The position numbers and the translations under genes are program-made. Below, one piece after another: positions 44,834 through 55,911 of a DNA stretch of 64,000 nucleotides. Origin of the DNA: Rosa chinensis (lineage: Eukaryota; Streptophyta; Magnoliopsida; Rosales; Rosaceae); assembly GCF_002994745.2 (NCBI RefSeq), contig NC_037091.1, positions 27,472,289 to 27,536,288 on the forward strand, read 5' to 3'. The stretch's first letter is position 1. Every line of letters begins with the position of its first letter. Below the pieces are notes generated by a model that did not search any database, had not been told where the DNA came from, and worked only from the letters and a program-made list of their open reading frames with translations.

Positions 44834-47759
44834 TGTGATACCCCGAAAATTCGTATTTATTTTCCGAGGATTTTCCGGAATCTAAATTGTGGTTATTAGA
44901 TGGTTTCGTGACTCGTGGATGGAGCGGAAGTGTTTCGGGCGAATAATTAATTGAAGAATATGGTTTTAGGGGGATTGCCAAAGGTTGACTTTTTATACGT
45001 TGGGATTCTCCGAAAACTTCCTTCACGAAAGTTGTAGAGCGCATCGATACGAGTTCGTGGACATGTGGAACGCGGAAATCGGAGTTCGTATGAGAAACTT
45101 TTGAGCGTTTGAAAATTTAGAAAGTTACTATATATAAGGGTTTCCCTTTCGGAAAAGTTAGTATTTTCATTTTGGTAAGTTTCCATTTTCGGAAACTCTC
45201 TTTTCTCTCCGTTCTCTCTCCTGATTTTCGACTAACCTGACCCAGACCCGGTGGATCCGACCTGGATTTTCCGGCGACGGCAGACCACCAGACTAGCCCA
45301 GATCAGTTCGCCTCCTCCGTGCGCTCCTCCTTGTGGTGTTGGTTTGCACGGTGGTTCACTGGAAGGTAGAGATAGAAGCAGCTACAGTCGACGCGATCGG
45401 GACCCAACCAGAAATCCACTTTTCCGGCGACGTCTCGGCCGATCCTTCTTGGTTTTGGAATCCCCTCCTCATTCTGATCATCCTCATACCTGCCTTGAAG
45501 GACGATTTTGGGTATGGAGTGGAAGATCAAGGTTTGAAAATCTGCGGTGCACAACAAATCTGGGGCTCGATCAGACGGCTGCGATTGGCCGATCTTGCAA
45601 GCTTGATCTAGGACGATCTAGGCCGAACCAGACTTAGCTCCAGGTGTGAAAGTTTCTCTACTCTTCATAATGAACATTTATGGATGGCTTGATTGTTGTG
45701 GTTTTGAGTTTTGGCAGGTGGTGGTTGTGGTGATTGCACCGCCGACTGTGGCGGCGTTTTGGTTGCCTTCCGGCTATGTAAGGGATAGTTTCTGCTATTA
45801 TATATCTTCTACTCGTCGATACGAGCGTTTTGATATATAATACATAATTTTTGGGGATCGAATGAATATGTTATGATTTTTACGGTTTCGGACCGTTCAA
45901 TGTTTTGATCTGTGAGGATCCGAGCGTCCGATCGACTTGTGGTTTGGACATATCGATCGTAGAAGTATTCCGGAGACATTGGGTGGTCCTGGATGTGGTT
46001 TCGCCTTGATTGGCGTCACTTTGGGGATTTTAGTTCAAAACAAGGGTTTCGGACTTAACTCATTTGTGAATCGTTACTGATTTGAGATCATTGGTGATTA
46101 GGTGCTTCTAAAGGTGAATTGGACGAGTTGTTGGTGATAATGTTAGTTCGGTTCTGTATAGAAGACGCAGCGGGATTCTGAGGTGAGTAATCTCACGAAG
46201 TTCATTCACAAACAGGCTTACCATATCGTGTTTAGAGTTATTTAGTAACTGCAAACTATAGTTGGTATTAGTAGGGATTCCTGAGCGGATGACTACATAT
46301 ATGTATTTACGTGAAATATATATGTTGGTTTGTGGACTTAAGAAAACAATATGCATGAAATGATGCTTTTTATTGTTTTGGGGTGTGACTTTTCGGAAAA
46401 CAAATGGTGGGAAATGGTATTTCTATTGTTTTGAAAAGTGTTTGAGGATTTGAGAGTCACACGTTGTGATTTCTCCTTTTGATTTGGTTTAACGTTTTGA
46501 TCCGACGACCGGTGGTCTGAGGATCCAAGAGTCACATGTTGTGATTTCTCCTTTTGATTTGGTTTAACGTTTTGATCCGACGACCGGTGGTCTGAGGATG
46601 TGAGAGTCATAGGTTGTGATTTCTCCTTTTGGTTTGATTTAACATTTTGATCTGACGACTGGTGATATGAGGATTTGAGAGTCACAGGTTGTGATTTCTC
46701 CTTTTGATTAGATTTGACGTTTTGATCTGAGGGTCAGGTTGGCCTAAGGATCCGGGGTTGCAGGTTGCATCCTCATTACAATATTATATCGTAAGGTTGA
46801 ACCTTGGCCGGGTGACAGGTTACGATTCAGTTAGAGCTTTAGTCTTCCTGCCATCGTACCTCATGGATCTAAGTAGATTATTTAAGACTCCTGGGTACAC
46901 GTTTTGTCCAGGTTAGACCTATTATTGTTTTGTCCAGGTTGGACCGATTTATTGCTTTGTCCAGGTTGGGCCTATTATTACTTTGTCCAGGTTAGACCGA
47001 TTTATTGCTTTGTCCAGGTTGGACCGATTTATTGCTTTGTCCAGGTTGGACTGATTTGTTGTTTGTCCAGGTTGGACCTATTTGTCGTTTTGTCCAAGAC
47101 CTAATTATTGCTTTGTCCAGGTTGGACCGATTTGTTGTTTGTCCAGGTTGGACCGATTTGCTGTTTTGTCCAGGTTGGACCCAATTGTTGTTTTATCCAA
47201 GTTGGAATCGAATTATCATATTTTAATTGTTAGGTTAACGATTATTGTTTTGGGAAGCATGGTATGTTTTCTTTATTCGTGAGTTGAAAGGTTTTTCTCG
47301 TTTTTGGCGTGAGCTGTGCATGTGTGTTTTGAGTTACTCATACGGGCTTGCAAAAGCTTACCGGGTTTGTTGTGTGACACCCGGTACACTATTCAAACAG
47401 TGTAGGGGTTAATCCTGCAGGTTAGGATAATCGAGGTTGAAGCGGAGATAGCGCCCTTGCAGCTCTACGGTAGGAAGCCATTTTTGTGACTTTACCGTTG
47501 ATAAAGACTTCCGTTGTGTAGTTAGCTCTGAGGAGCATTTACGTTTTATTTTGTTGTTGACAATTTAATTCGTAAGCATTGTAATATATGACTCTATGGA
47601 GTGGGTCAATATTGACATAGTGGGTTCAGGGCATCAATATGTACTTGGGTTAAAAGGAAAAAGTTTCTAGGTATTTTGTATTGATGGCTGAACGTTCACG
47701 CATATATAATTATGGGATTGTATATCGATTTTCATGGGTGTAAAATCAGGGGCGTGACA
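44834..47759 (+). repeat. 3' LTR of the gag-only element
   Basis: TGTGATACCCCGAAAATTCG ... AGGGGCGTGACA, 2926 bp. It holds four copies of the 75-bp repeat (46444-46735) and the GTCCAGGTTGGACC array (46907-47215). Compared with the 5' LTR it lacks roughly 55 bp around 47241, where the 5' LTR has TTTATATGATTTTGTC and the target of its insertion. It is otherwise collinear with the 5' LTR. Confidence 0.88.
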
Positions 47760-47764
47760 CTTGC

Positions 47765-49000
47765 TCTTTTGCTGCTTACTCGTCGTTGTTCGTTGCCCTC
47801 TGGGCTTTGGCGTATTGGGTCCAATATTTAGCGATGGTGGGGCCGTCAGGAGCTACTCGTAGATCGGAGCCTCTTCCAAGATCGACAAACTGTGGGCCTG
47901 ATTGGCATGATGACTGGCCATTGTATTTGGGATTATGGTGAGGTATAGGTGGGTTTAGGAATCTCTATTGTGTTGGTGAAGAGGTCGAAGAAATTAATTA
48001 AGAGTGGCCATAAGATTGAGAAACCAGGTAACTTGTGAAACCTGAAGGAAGAATCTGTTCCCACAATGTAAAATTCATGGACCCAACAACTGCTTTCCAC
48101 GGATCAGAGTAAAAGGAGTAGAGAGAGTGAGACTTTTGGAAGAGAAGAGTGGGAACTTGTTGGCGAAGCAGATAGGATTAGATAAATCTCAAATACGATC
48201 AACAAACAAACTCACTCTTTCTCAGACCCCCAATTTTTTGTCTACTCGCAATAGCAACAGCTAGCCGAGTGAGTTTTTCTTAAATTCTATAAATTTCAAC
48301 TATCTAATTTTACAAATCTCAGACCCCCAATTTTCTGCTTTCTGTTTTACAAATCTCATCTAATTTTTCCGTTTGTTATAAAGCTAAAGAGTAGATCTTC
48401 TAGATATGAATTGCAAATTATTTATAATTTTGTCGGTTTTTTGAGATTGCTAATAAATTATGATTTGAATTTATACTAAGGGAAATAATTGGTTCAGCGG
48501 TACGAGAAATTTGCTTTTGAATAATGCTTTATGCCTCAGACATTTTACTGTCTATTGTTGGACTAAGTATCATGTTTTAATACAAATTCAGCTTTCAGCC
48601 CTTCTATATGTTTTAAAGGACTTCTCATGTTTGCTCTAGGTGAAGAGGAAGAAAACTTCTCATGCATGCTGGAACGTTTGACATTGCAAAGACAGCAAAT
48701 AGGCCCATAATACATATTGGTGGCTAATGGTTTGTACCCCTCTTTTATGGAAGTTTTCAACGAAAGCACTTTGAAAAGAATCTGTAGTTCGTTTTCTTAT
48801 TTTTGTAGTAATGATAATATGCAATGGAATTCATTCGAGTTTTTTGAGGAGATGGAGATTACACAATCTGAATATACATGAATTGCTCTTAAACTCTAGA
48901 ATTGAAATTGGAAATTGGAAATTTTCCAATATGGGAGTGTTAAATGTTGAAAATTTTGCTGAATGACATTGTTTACGATAACAGGTTATTTGACAATAGA
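47765..49000. other. Spacer, nothing recognised
   Basis: No transposon termini, splice-supported exons or long frames could be assigned. A short plus-strand frame near 48630-48710 (MFALGEEEENFSCMLERL) ends after 27 residues and matches nothing I know. Confidence 0.3.
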
Positions 49001-49558
49001 ATACATGAATTCTGTGAGCCCCTGAAAATTTTAGTTAATTTCCGAAAGTAATATCTCGCCAATAAGATTTTTCCGCAAGGTGATTCAAGTGGAGAAAATG
49101 ACTTTGGAGATTGTTTTTGTGTCGAGACCATCTATTGGGCCTTTTGATTTAAGTTTGGGCCGAGATTCTTTCATTTGGCCCCAGAAGGTTACCGAAGTTT
49201 AGTAAGGCGACTGTTTGTTGAAGTTTCGAATACGATAAATTGAGTTGTAACAAAGTTTTGGATTTTGGATTTTTACGAGATCGAGTTTTGGGCTTAGGAT
49301 GAGGTCAAGAATTAATTTAGGAGTTTTGTAATTCGTCGGAAGGGCAAAATTGGTATTTCATGGACACAAGTATAAATAGAAAACTTAGGGACCAAAAAAC
49401 CTAGAGTCTCTCATTTTCTTACCCAGCCGCGTCGCGCTCTCTCTCTCTCCCCAACCTCTCTCTTCCCATCCTCTCTCTGCCATCACCGGAAAACCCCATC
49501 TCCGGACACTATCTCGCAAAACCGCCACCACCTATCAACGCAGCACCAAAATGCGACC
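49001..49558 (+). mobile_element. Older LTR-like leader region, left piece
   Basis: The region has a TATA-like box (AGTATAAATAGAAAAC near 49370), then a CT-rich leader and a GC-rich CCGCCACCACC-type stretch, in the style of the chromovirus LTR leaders elsewhere in the window. After the solo LTR at 49559-52132 it continues at 52138-52416, and after the CACTA element at 60394-60732. Its own termini are not identified. Confidence 0.35.
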
Positions 49559-52132
49559 TGATAGGAGCATAAAATGCGACGTTAATAATGTTTAAACCCT
49601 ATATTTTGCTAAGTTATTTCCTTTAACTTGATTAATTTAACTTAGTTAGTGTTTTGTAGGTGAAATGGAGTCTCAAAGTCCAAAAAGGGCTAAGGAATGC
49701 ACAATTGGGCAGAAATGGAAAGAAATGAAGAAATGGAAGTTCTCCCAGTTTGACTAGGAAAAGGAATCCTAGTTGGAGTAGGAATCAGAAGCTGACTTGG
49801 ATTCAAACTCTTAAGTCGCGGAAATTAGAAGTTCTACTTGAACAGGGAAACCCAATTCTACTCAAATATGGAATCCTAGTGTGATAAGGAGTCCCTGTTG
49901 GACAAGGATTACTCAAGAAGGTTCCGGAAGAGTGTAGAAGAATCGCAGAAAAGAAGTTTGTATTCAACTAGGAAACCTACTTGCATATGGAGTTCTACTC
50001 ATACTAGGAGAGCTATGGAACGATCATGAAGCATCTAGAAGTCTCAAGAAGATCATATGCCGTGCACATGGAAGAGGAAGCAACAAGAGATTCGAATTAC
50101 AAAGCAATATGGAATTTGGACTTCTTGTTGAGTAAGGATTGGAATTTCGTGAGATTCTTGAGGGTTCTTGAAGGTTCTTGACGTTTCTACTTCAGAATAG
50201 GCGTGGAAGGCATGTGAGAGGCATGTGATGTGAAGGAAAATCGAATTGGACTCAACTTGTGCATTAAAAGTCGAAACCAATACAGATTCGGAAATCTGCC
50301 TGTGCAGATCAGTCAACTTCAACGGAGTGTCAAAAATCGCTCAGAGCTCAGAAAATTATGATCTTTATATGGTTGGAAAGCTACGGATGTCTAGTTTCCA
50401 GATCTTTTTACGGTTCGTCAATAGCTATTTTCTAGAGGAAGTTATGGCCGTTTTAGTGGACTGAGGTCAATCCTGCCGGAAATCTGTTTCGTGAGAAAGA
50501 AGTCCTAAATCAACACAAACTAAGAGAAACCAAGTAGAAGGGAGTGCCTTGGGACGTCTTCCTATAAATACCTTGTGTATTAGACGTTTCAGGGTGAACA
50601 ATTTTCTCCACAAATTCGTTTCTCACTTGTTTTCTCTCTAGTTTTCAGGTTTTCACAATCTTCAAGGAGCTAAGCCGTGCCATCTTCCTCCATTGCCGTG
50701 ATCTTCACTTGTTGCGACACCTTGGAGCTGCTTTGGATCTTTGGGACGTAATTAAGGGTTGTTCATATGCTTTACCATACATATACTCACGGTTTTGTAT
50801 AATTATTAGATGGAATTTCTGCTTTGGATTTTCTATGTGTAAACCGAATCTTTTGAGTATGCAAAACTGTTTTCGAATGCAATTTTGATGTACTATTGAA
50901 TGATTGATGTGTTTGTGTGTCCTTTGTCTTGATTGATTGCCGAATGCATGGATTGATAATCTGATTTTTGTGCTTCATTACATGGAACGTTCTTGTGGTT
51001 CGAAACATGGGAAGACTTGCATGTAACTTGCTAGTAATTAGGTTTGATGCTTGGTGAAACCTAATTCGAATGAGTAGTAAAGGCTTGCTTTGAGTCGAAA
51101 ATCAGATTATGCATGTGATGATAAGTTTTGACACGCTTAAATTTGCATGTCTATTGATTCTTTCTTGAACTTAATGATTTGAAAACGGGATTTTTCAACA
51201 CAGTTGCTTGGAGTGTGTGATATCGAACTTTTCAAAATAAAATTGATTTGGTGCTTTGCTATTTCGATTTGACTTAAGAAAGAAAGTTAAAAGGGGACAA
51301 TGGTTGCTTGGATCTTTGTGTTCTTGGTTGATAGCTTTCCATGGTAATTAAAAGATTAAGGGATGCATGAAAATATTGATCTTGATGAGTTCTTGATAAG
51401 TGTTTTTCGAAAATTCTTCTTTTCCCACCTTTGTATAGAAATGATTTTTGTTCTTTATTATTTTCTGAAAATTTACGATTTCAATCTTTAAAAACCCCCC
51501 TATCTTTATGTTTTCTTGTTTTTGTAAATAATTAAAATTAACTTAGAATTTTTAGGTAGCATGTTCATATAAATAAAAATAAAATAAAATAAAAATGTTT
51601 TTAAATTCATGAATAGTGTCTCCGTGAATAGTAAATATGTGTTTGTTTTAGTTTTAGTGTTTTTTAGGGATTTGTTTTGTGTTTTTTTTAGGAGTTCCTA
51701 AATTTTAGGGATTCTTTGGTGTTTTATAGGAAAAGTAGTTAGAGTTAGTTTTGACTTAGTATTTTGTGTTTGACTTGGTCAATAATTTGTTTTCTTAATA
51801 ATTAAGTAATCTTAATCCTTGTTGTATATGGATTTCTAATGTGATATGGATTTGCAAAATGTATTTAAGTAGGAGTAGGATTTCTAAACCCATTCTAACT
51901 TGGTTTTCTTTGTTTCTTTCGAATTCTATGTCTATATATATACTTGTAAATTCTAATTTTCGTGTGAACTTGTAATTGTTCTTGTAATTTTCGTATGGAA
52001 TGTATATTCTTTCTTTAGATTTATTTCTCACATGTTAGCACCCTCAATCCCCGGCTTGAACGATCCCTGCTTATCCTATACTAACGCTCGACATTTTCAG
52101 GGTTTAAATTATGCGATGCTTTGCACGTATCA
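49559..52132 (+). mobile_element. Solo LTR related to the Athila-type family, TSD CGACC
   Basis: Starts TGATAGGAGCATAAAATGCG, ends TTTGCACGTATCA, flanked by CGACC at 49554-49558 and 52133-52137 (2574 bp). It keeps the family's 3' block (CACCCTCAATCCCCGGCTTGA) but differs widely in the middle, so it is a separate subfamily. There is no internal domain. Confidence 0.9.
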
Positions 52133-52137
52133 CGACC

Positions 52138-52416
52138 TAAACCCAAGAGAAATCGAAGTCATGCATCGACCCGACCTCTCTCTTCCGCTCTCCTTCTCTC
52201 TGCCATCGCCGGGAAACCCAACTTCTGGTTACCAGCTCACGTCACCGCCACCATCCTTCGAAACAGCTCCCAATTTCAATCAAAACCCGAGCCCAGCACG
52301 GCCATGCATCAACTCCGATCTCCACCCGCTCTTCTCAAATTTGAGATGCCGCTGCTCCTCCACTATCACCGATCTCTGGTTATTTCTTCAGCTCACCGCT
52401 GTCACTAGCGCCTTTA
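52138..52416 (+). mobile_element. Older LTR-like leader region, middle piece
   Basis: GC-richer DNA with CT runs and short open frames (up to 145 codons, low-complexity Ser/Pro/Leu) continues the sequence left of the solo LTR. It ends at the TTA target site of the CACTA element. I do not treat the frames as genes. Confidence 0.35.
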
Positions 52417-52449
52417 CACTACACCAAAAACTGCATCACACGACGGTGA
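52417..52449 (+). repeat. Left terminal inverted repeat of the CACTA element
   Basis: CACTACACCAAAAACTGCAT plus 13 further bases to ACGGTGA. It pairs with the reverse complement of 60358-60390 with 31 of 33 positions identical. Confidence 0.92.
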
Positions 52450-52920
52450 AAAAACGTCGTCTGATTTGAAGACTCACTGTCGTCTATCTCGATGTTGTCT
52501 GATGAAAAATCAGACGACGGTGAATTCACCGTTGTATGATACAAAGTCAGTCGACGTATATTTCTTAACACCGTTGTCCAAGAACTCGACAGATGCCGGA
52601 CGCACCCATGCACAGCAGTCCACACAACAGAATTTGCTTTTATGCCGTTGTGGGTTGAATTTTCATACAACGGTTTTGTAGTTTAGCTGTTGTGTGATTA
52701 AAAGTAAGACAACTGTGTTATAGTATTTTTTGTTGTATGAGCTTAAAACTAGACGATGTTACTGATTGAAATCCATTGTGTGATAGCTATGAATGAGTTA
52801 AACTAGACGATGTTACTTATTGAAATCCATTGTGTGATAGCTATCAATGCGTTGTGTGAATATCCAGAATTTTTTGTTTCAGACAACGTTGGTTGACATT
52901 TCTGAAAATCTGTTGTATGA
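52436..52920. repeat. Left subterminal repeat region of the CACTA element
   Basis: About a dozen short degenerate motifs in both orientations (ACGACGGTGA, CGTCGTCTGAT, CCGTTGTGGG, GTTGTGTGA, AGACAACG). Such motifs bind the TNPA-like protein in En/Spm. The right end has the same set (59790-60357). Confidence 0.8.
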
Positions 52921-53467
52921 TTGCTGCAAACATCCATTCTCTGAATTGATTTGTGCATTAATTTGGTCCATTTTACCCAATGAACAGTGAATATATTTAT
53001 CAAGCAATCCATCATAATATCTAACATTCTGTACATAAAACTGCAAAAGGCAGTATTTCCCAAACAAAATTGTCCAAATTTCAAGCCAACAATAAAAGAA
53101 GAAAAGCATTCCTAACTAGCTACACATGAATCAAAAGATGATATAATATCTTTCCACTTCAACAAAACCTTCATGTGTCACTTTACCAAGCATCTTGTGC
53201 ACTATATTCTTATTTGCATAACCTCCAAGCTTGTTGTGAAGTTTCACAAGTTAGCACATATTGCAGCACCAGAAGGAATGTTCCTATTTATTTGTGGTGT
53301 TGAGTAGAACAAATCTGAATGGTTCTTCTGGGATTTGGATATTGGAGTGCGAAGAACTATTTCCTCTACATCTACATCTTCACCATTCAAAATCCTACAC
53401 AAGGTTTCCCATCACTTATCAAATACTAAATTACCAATACATGTCATAATAATTCGATGTCGATAGA

Positions 53468-55435
53468 TGATAGGAGCATTTTAATGCGACGTTTTAACTG
53501 TTATTTCCCTATATTTTCTGCGTTATTTCCTTAATAAAATTCTGTTTAGGAAAGTTTCCATTCTTCGAATGGGAAAGTTCCTAATTGTAGAAAGTTTCCG
53601 TTTTGTAGTTTCTATTTTCCATTTTTAAAAAGTTTCCATTTTAGTTTAAGAAAGTTTCCATTTCTTATTTTAGAAAGCTTCTATTTTCAGGTTTTTGGAA
53701 TAAATAAGCTGAATTGAGTTCATAAATGGAACGAGAAGTTTCATGAAGATGACATGGCAAAGAGAGAATCAAGGAAGAGTTTTTTTAAAAAAAGGAAAAT
53801 ATATTTTCCTTGGGGATTAAATTTGCCGTGTAATACTTAAGGAAAAACAAGGTGACAACGTGGGAATTAAAGATGATTGATTGAGGATTTCAAGGAGAGA
53901 TTTTCTTGGGAGACTTTTATGGAAAGAAATATTGTTAGAGGAATAATTTTGTGTGATTGCCAACGTGAAAATCAGAAATAATCAAGGAGATGACGCCAAG
54001 AGAGATTCAAGGGAGATATTTATGGAAGGAAAATATGTGTGCACCAAGGAAAAGCTAAAAAGGCGTCTAGATTCATCCCTAAATTCCCTAAAGGAATGTT
54101 GGCCGAAATTCATGAAGAAAATCAGAATAATTTCAAGGAAATTCGGCAATTAAATATTAGGGAGGTATTTTAGAGAATTATGATTGGTTGGAACACATCA
54201 CAAGGCTTACTTGGCATTCTATGATTGGTTGGACCACATCACAAAGCTTACTTGGCGAATTCCTATTGGTGGAAGCTATGTGGAAATTTCTGATTGCTTT
54301 GTGAATCCTAGCCGTGCTCCTATATATACCCACCTCTTTGACGTTGAGAGAGGTTCCACACACCTTAGAAAAGTTCAGAAAATTCTCTCCATCCTCTAAA
54401 GCAAGCCACGGAGTTCAAGCAAGGCCGAAGGGAGAAGAAGGAGCCGTGACCTATTCCTCCACCATCCACCATTGAAGACTTGCTTTCAAGATTCAAGGAT
54501 CCCAACGAAAATCATCCATTCTCATCTTCCATCCACGGTGTAATTCGACCTCTACTTTGTAACCTTTGTTTGAATTTCGTTGGTTTTGTTTTAGTTGACA
54601 TTCATGATTGAACAAAGTTATTATTTCTGGAATTTTTATGATTAAATGAGAATTTCGACTCTTATATTGTAATTCGAGAGTTGCTTATGTTAGTTTGTTT
54701 AATTAAATTTGCTTTATAGATATCTTTTGTATTTTAATCTTATGTGGTTCGAAACACTTAGGGTTTTGATATGAATGGTGCTAGATTTAAGAACATGAAA
54801 TCAACTTTTTGTTTTGTGTAACTTGAATCGAAGTAGTAAAGGTTTTGGACAAAAACCGAATTTAATTAAAGAGGATTGCAATTAGGTGGACTTTTTCATA
54901 CTAAGTTGCACACTTGAGTTGATAGCCTTTCTATGTGTTTCATGCGTTAAACATGTCATGATTGACTAGCTTTCTAGGGCTTGATTACATGTTTGATAGG
55001 ATTAATCTTTGTGCTTTCACTTAGGTTAATTAGCATTGAAAAGTAAAAAATGGGAAATTATTTGCTTTCGAATATTTCACATGATCAACTCCTTTCTCAT
55101 GACTTAGATGAACAATATTAGGGTTTAATCGAATTTGATCATAGTTTCGGTTTTTATCTTTGTTCTCTCATTCCACCCGTGTATATATGTTTTTGCATTT
55201 TCTTTATTTTATTTATTTTAGTTTTTAATTTAATAATCCTAAAACCCCCTTTTGTGTTCATTTGTATATATTTTTATTCTTTGTTTTATTTTTGTAAATA
55301 ATACTTTTTACTTTTATTAATTTGTTTTTGCAATTACAGGTGTACCCTCAATCCCCGGAATAGAATGATACCTATTTACTATATACTAACGATGACATTT
55401 CAGGGTTAAATTATGCGCTTGCTTTTAGCGTATCA
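53468..55435 (+). mobile_element. Athila-type solo LTR inside the CACTA element, TSD ATAGA
   Basis: Starts TGATAGGAGCATTTTAATGC, ends TTTTAGCGTATCA, with ATAGA at 53463-53467 and 55436-55440 (1968 bp). It inserted after the CACTA. A TATA box (CCTATATATACCC) lies near 54320. Confidence 0.92.
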
Positions 55436-55911
55436 ATAGATAAGTCAGACTGGTGATTGTATCAGCTAAGATAGAGGTACATTTGAACATTATACATATT
55501 TAATTAATGAGACAAATAAGCAAATCGTAATCTATCAATGAGACTAAGCAGCTTAAATGATAGAGCAAACCTGAAATGCACAGGAGCATAAGTTCAAAAA
55601 AGTACATAAGTATTGCTCATGTTGACTTCACTATCAATCCAATCAATCAAAGTTTCCATTGATCTCTGGTATGCAGTTTAACATGAAAAAGTCAAATTAC
55701 AAATTAATAATAAGCCTCTAGTTGTGAAGGGTACCAGTTGATGCCGGATGGTTTGTAATCAAAAGCATATTTAAATGTTGTAGCCGCTGCACCATATATC
55801 CCAGAGAAAATTGCAAACAATTGACTAACAATATGGGTATCTTTCAATATTTTCTTATGATAAAGATATGAAACCAATATACTGAAATGAATTGACTGAT
55901 AAGTGGATTAC

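Larger units (their letters stand above)
32439..47759 (+). mobile_element. Complete gag-only LTR retrotransposon (chromovirus-like), TSD CTTGC
   Basis: The order is 5' LTR (32439-38279), tRNA-Met primer-binding site (38283-38294), gag (38647-39870), a short non-coding part, polypurine tract (44822-44833) and 3' LTR (44834-47759). CTTGC flanks both sides (32434-32438, 47760-47764). Removing the nested solo LTRs (34782-37734 and 39896-44330, which itself holds 41492-43628) leaves about 7.9 kb. Protease, reverse transcriptase, RNase H and integrase are absent: only about 500 bp separate the gag region from the polypurine tract. This matches non-autonomous TR-GAG/LARD-like elements that depend on an autonomous partner. 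An internal deletion of an ordinary chromovirus is the alternative. Confidence 0.85.

Noticed and set aside
52032..52469. 145-codon plus-strand frame spanning the LTR end, the spacer and the CACTA start
   Set aside because: It crosses two transposon boundaries and is low-complexity Pro/Ser/Leu; no domain is recognisable.
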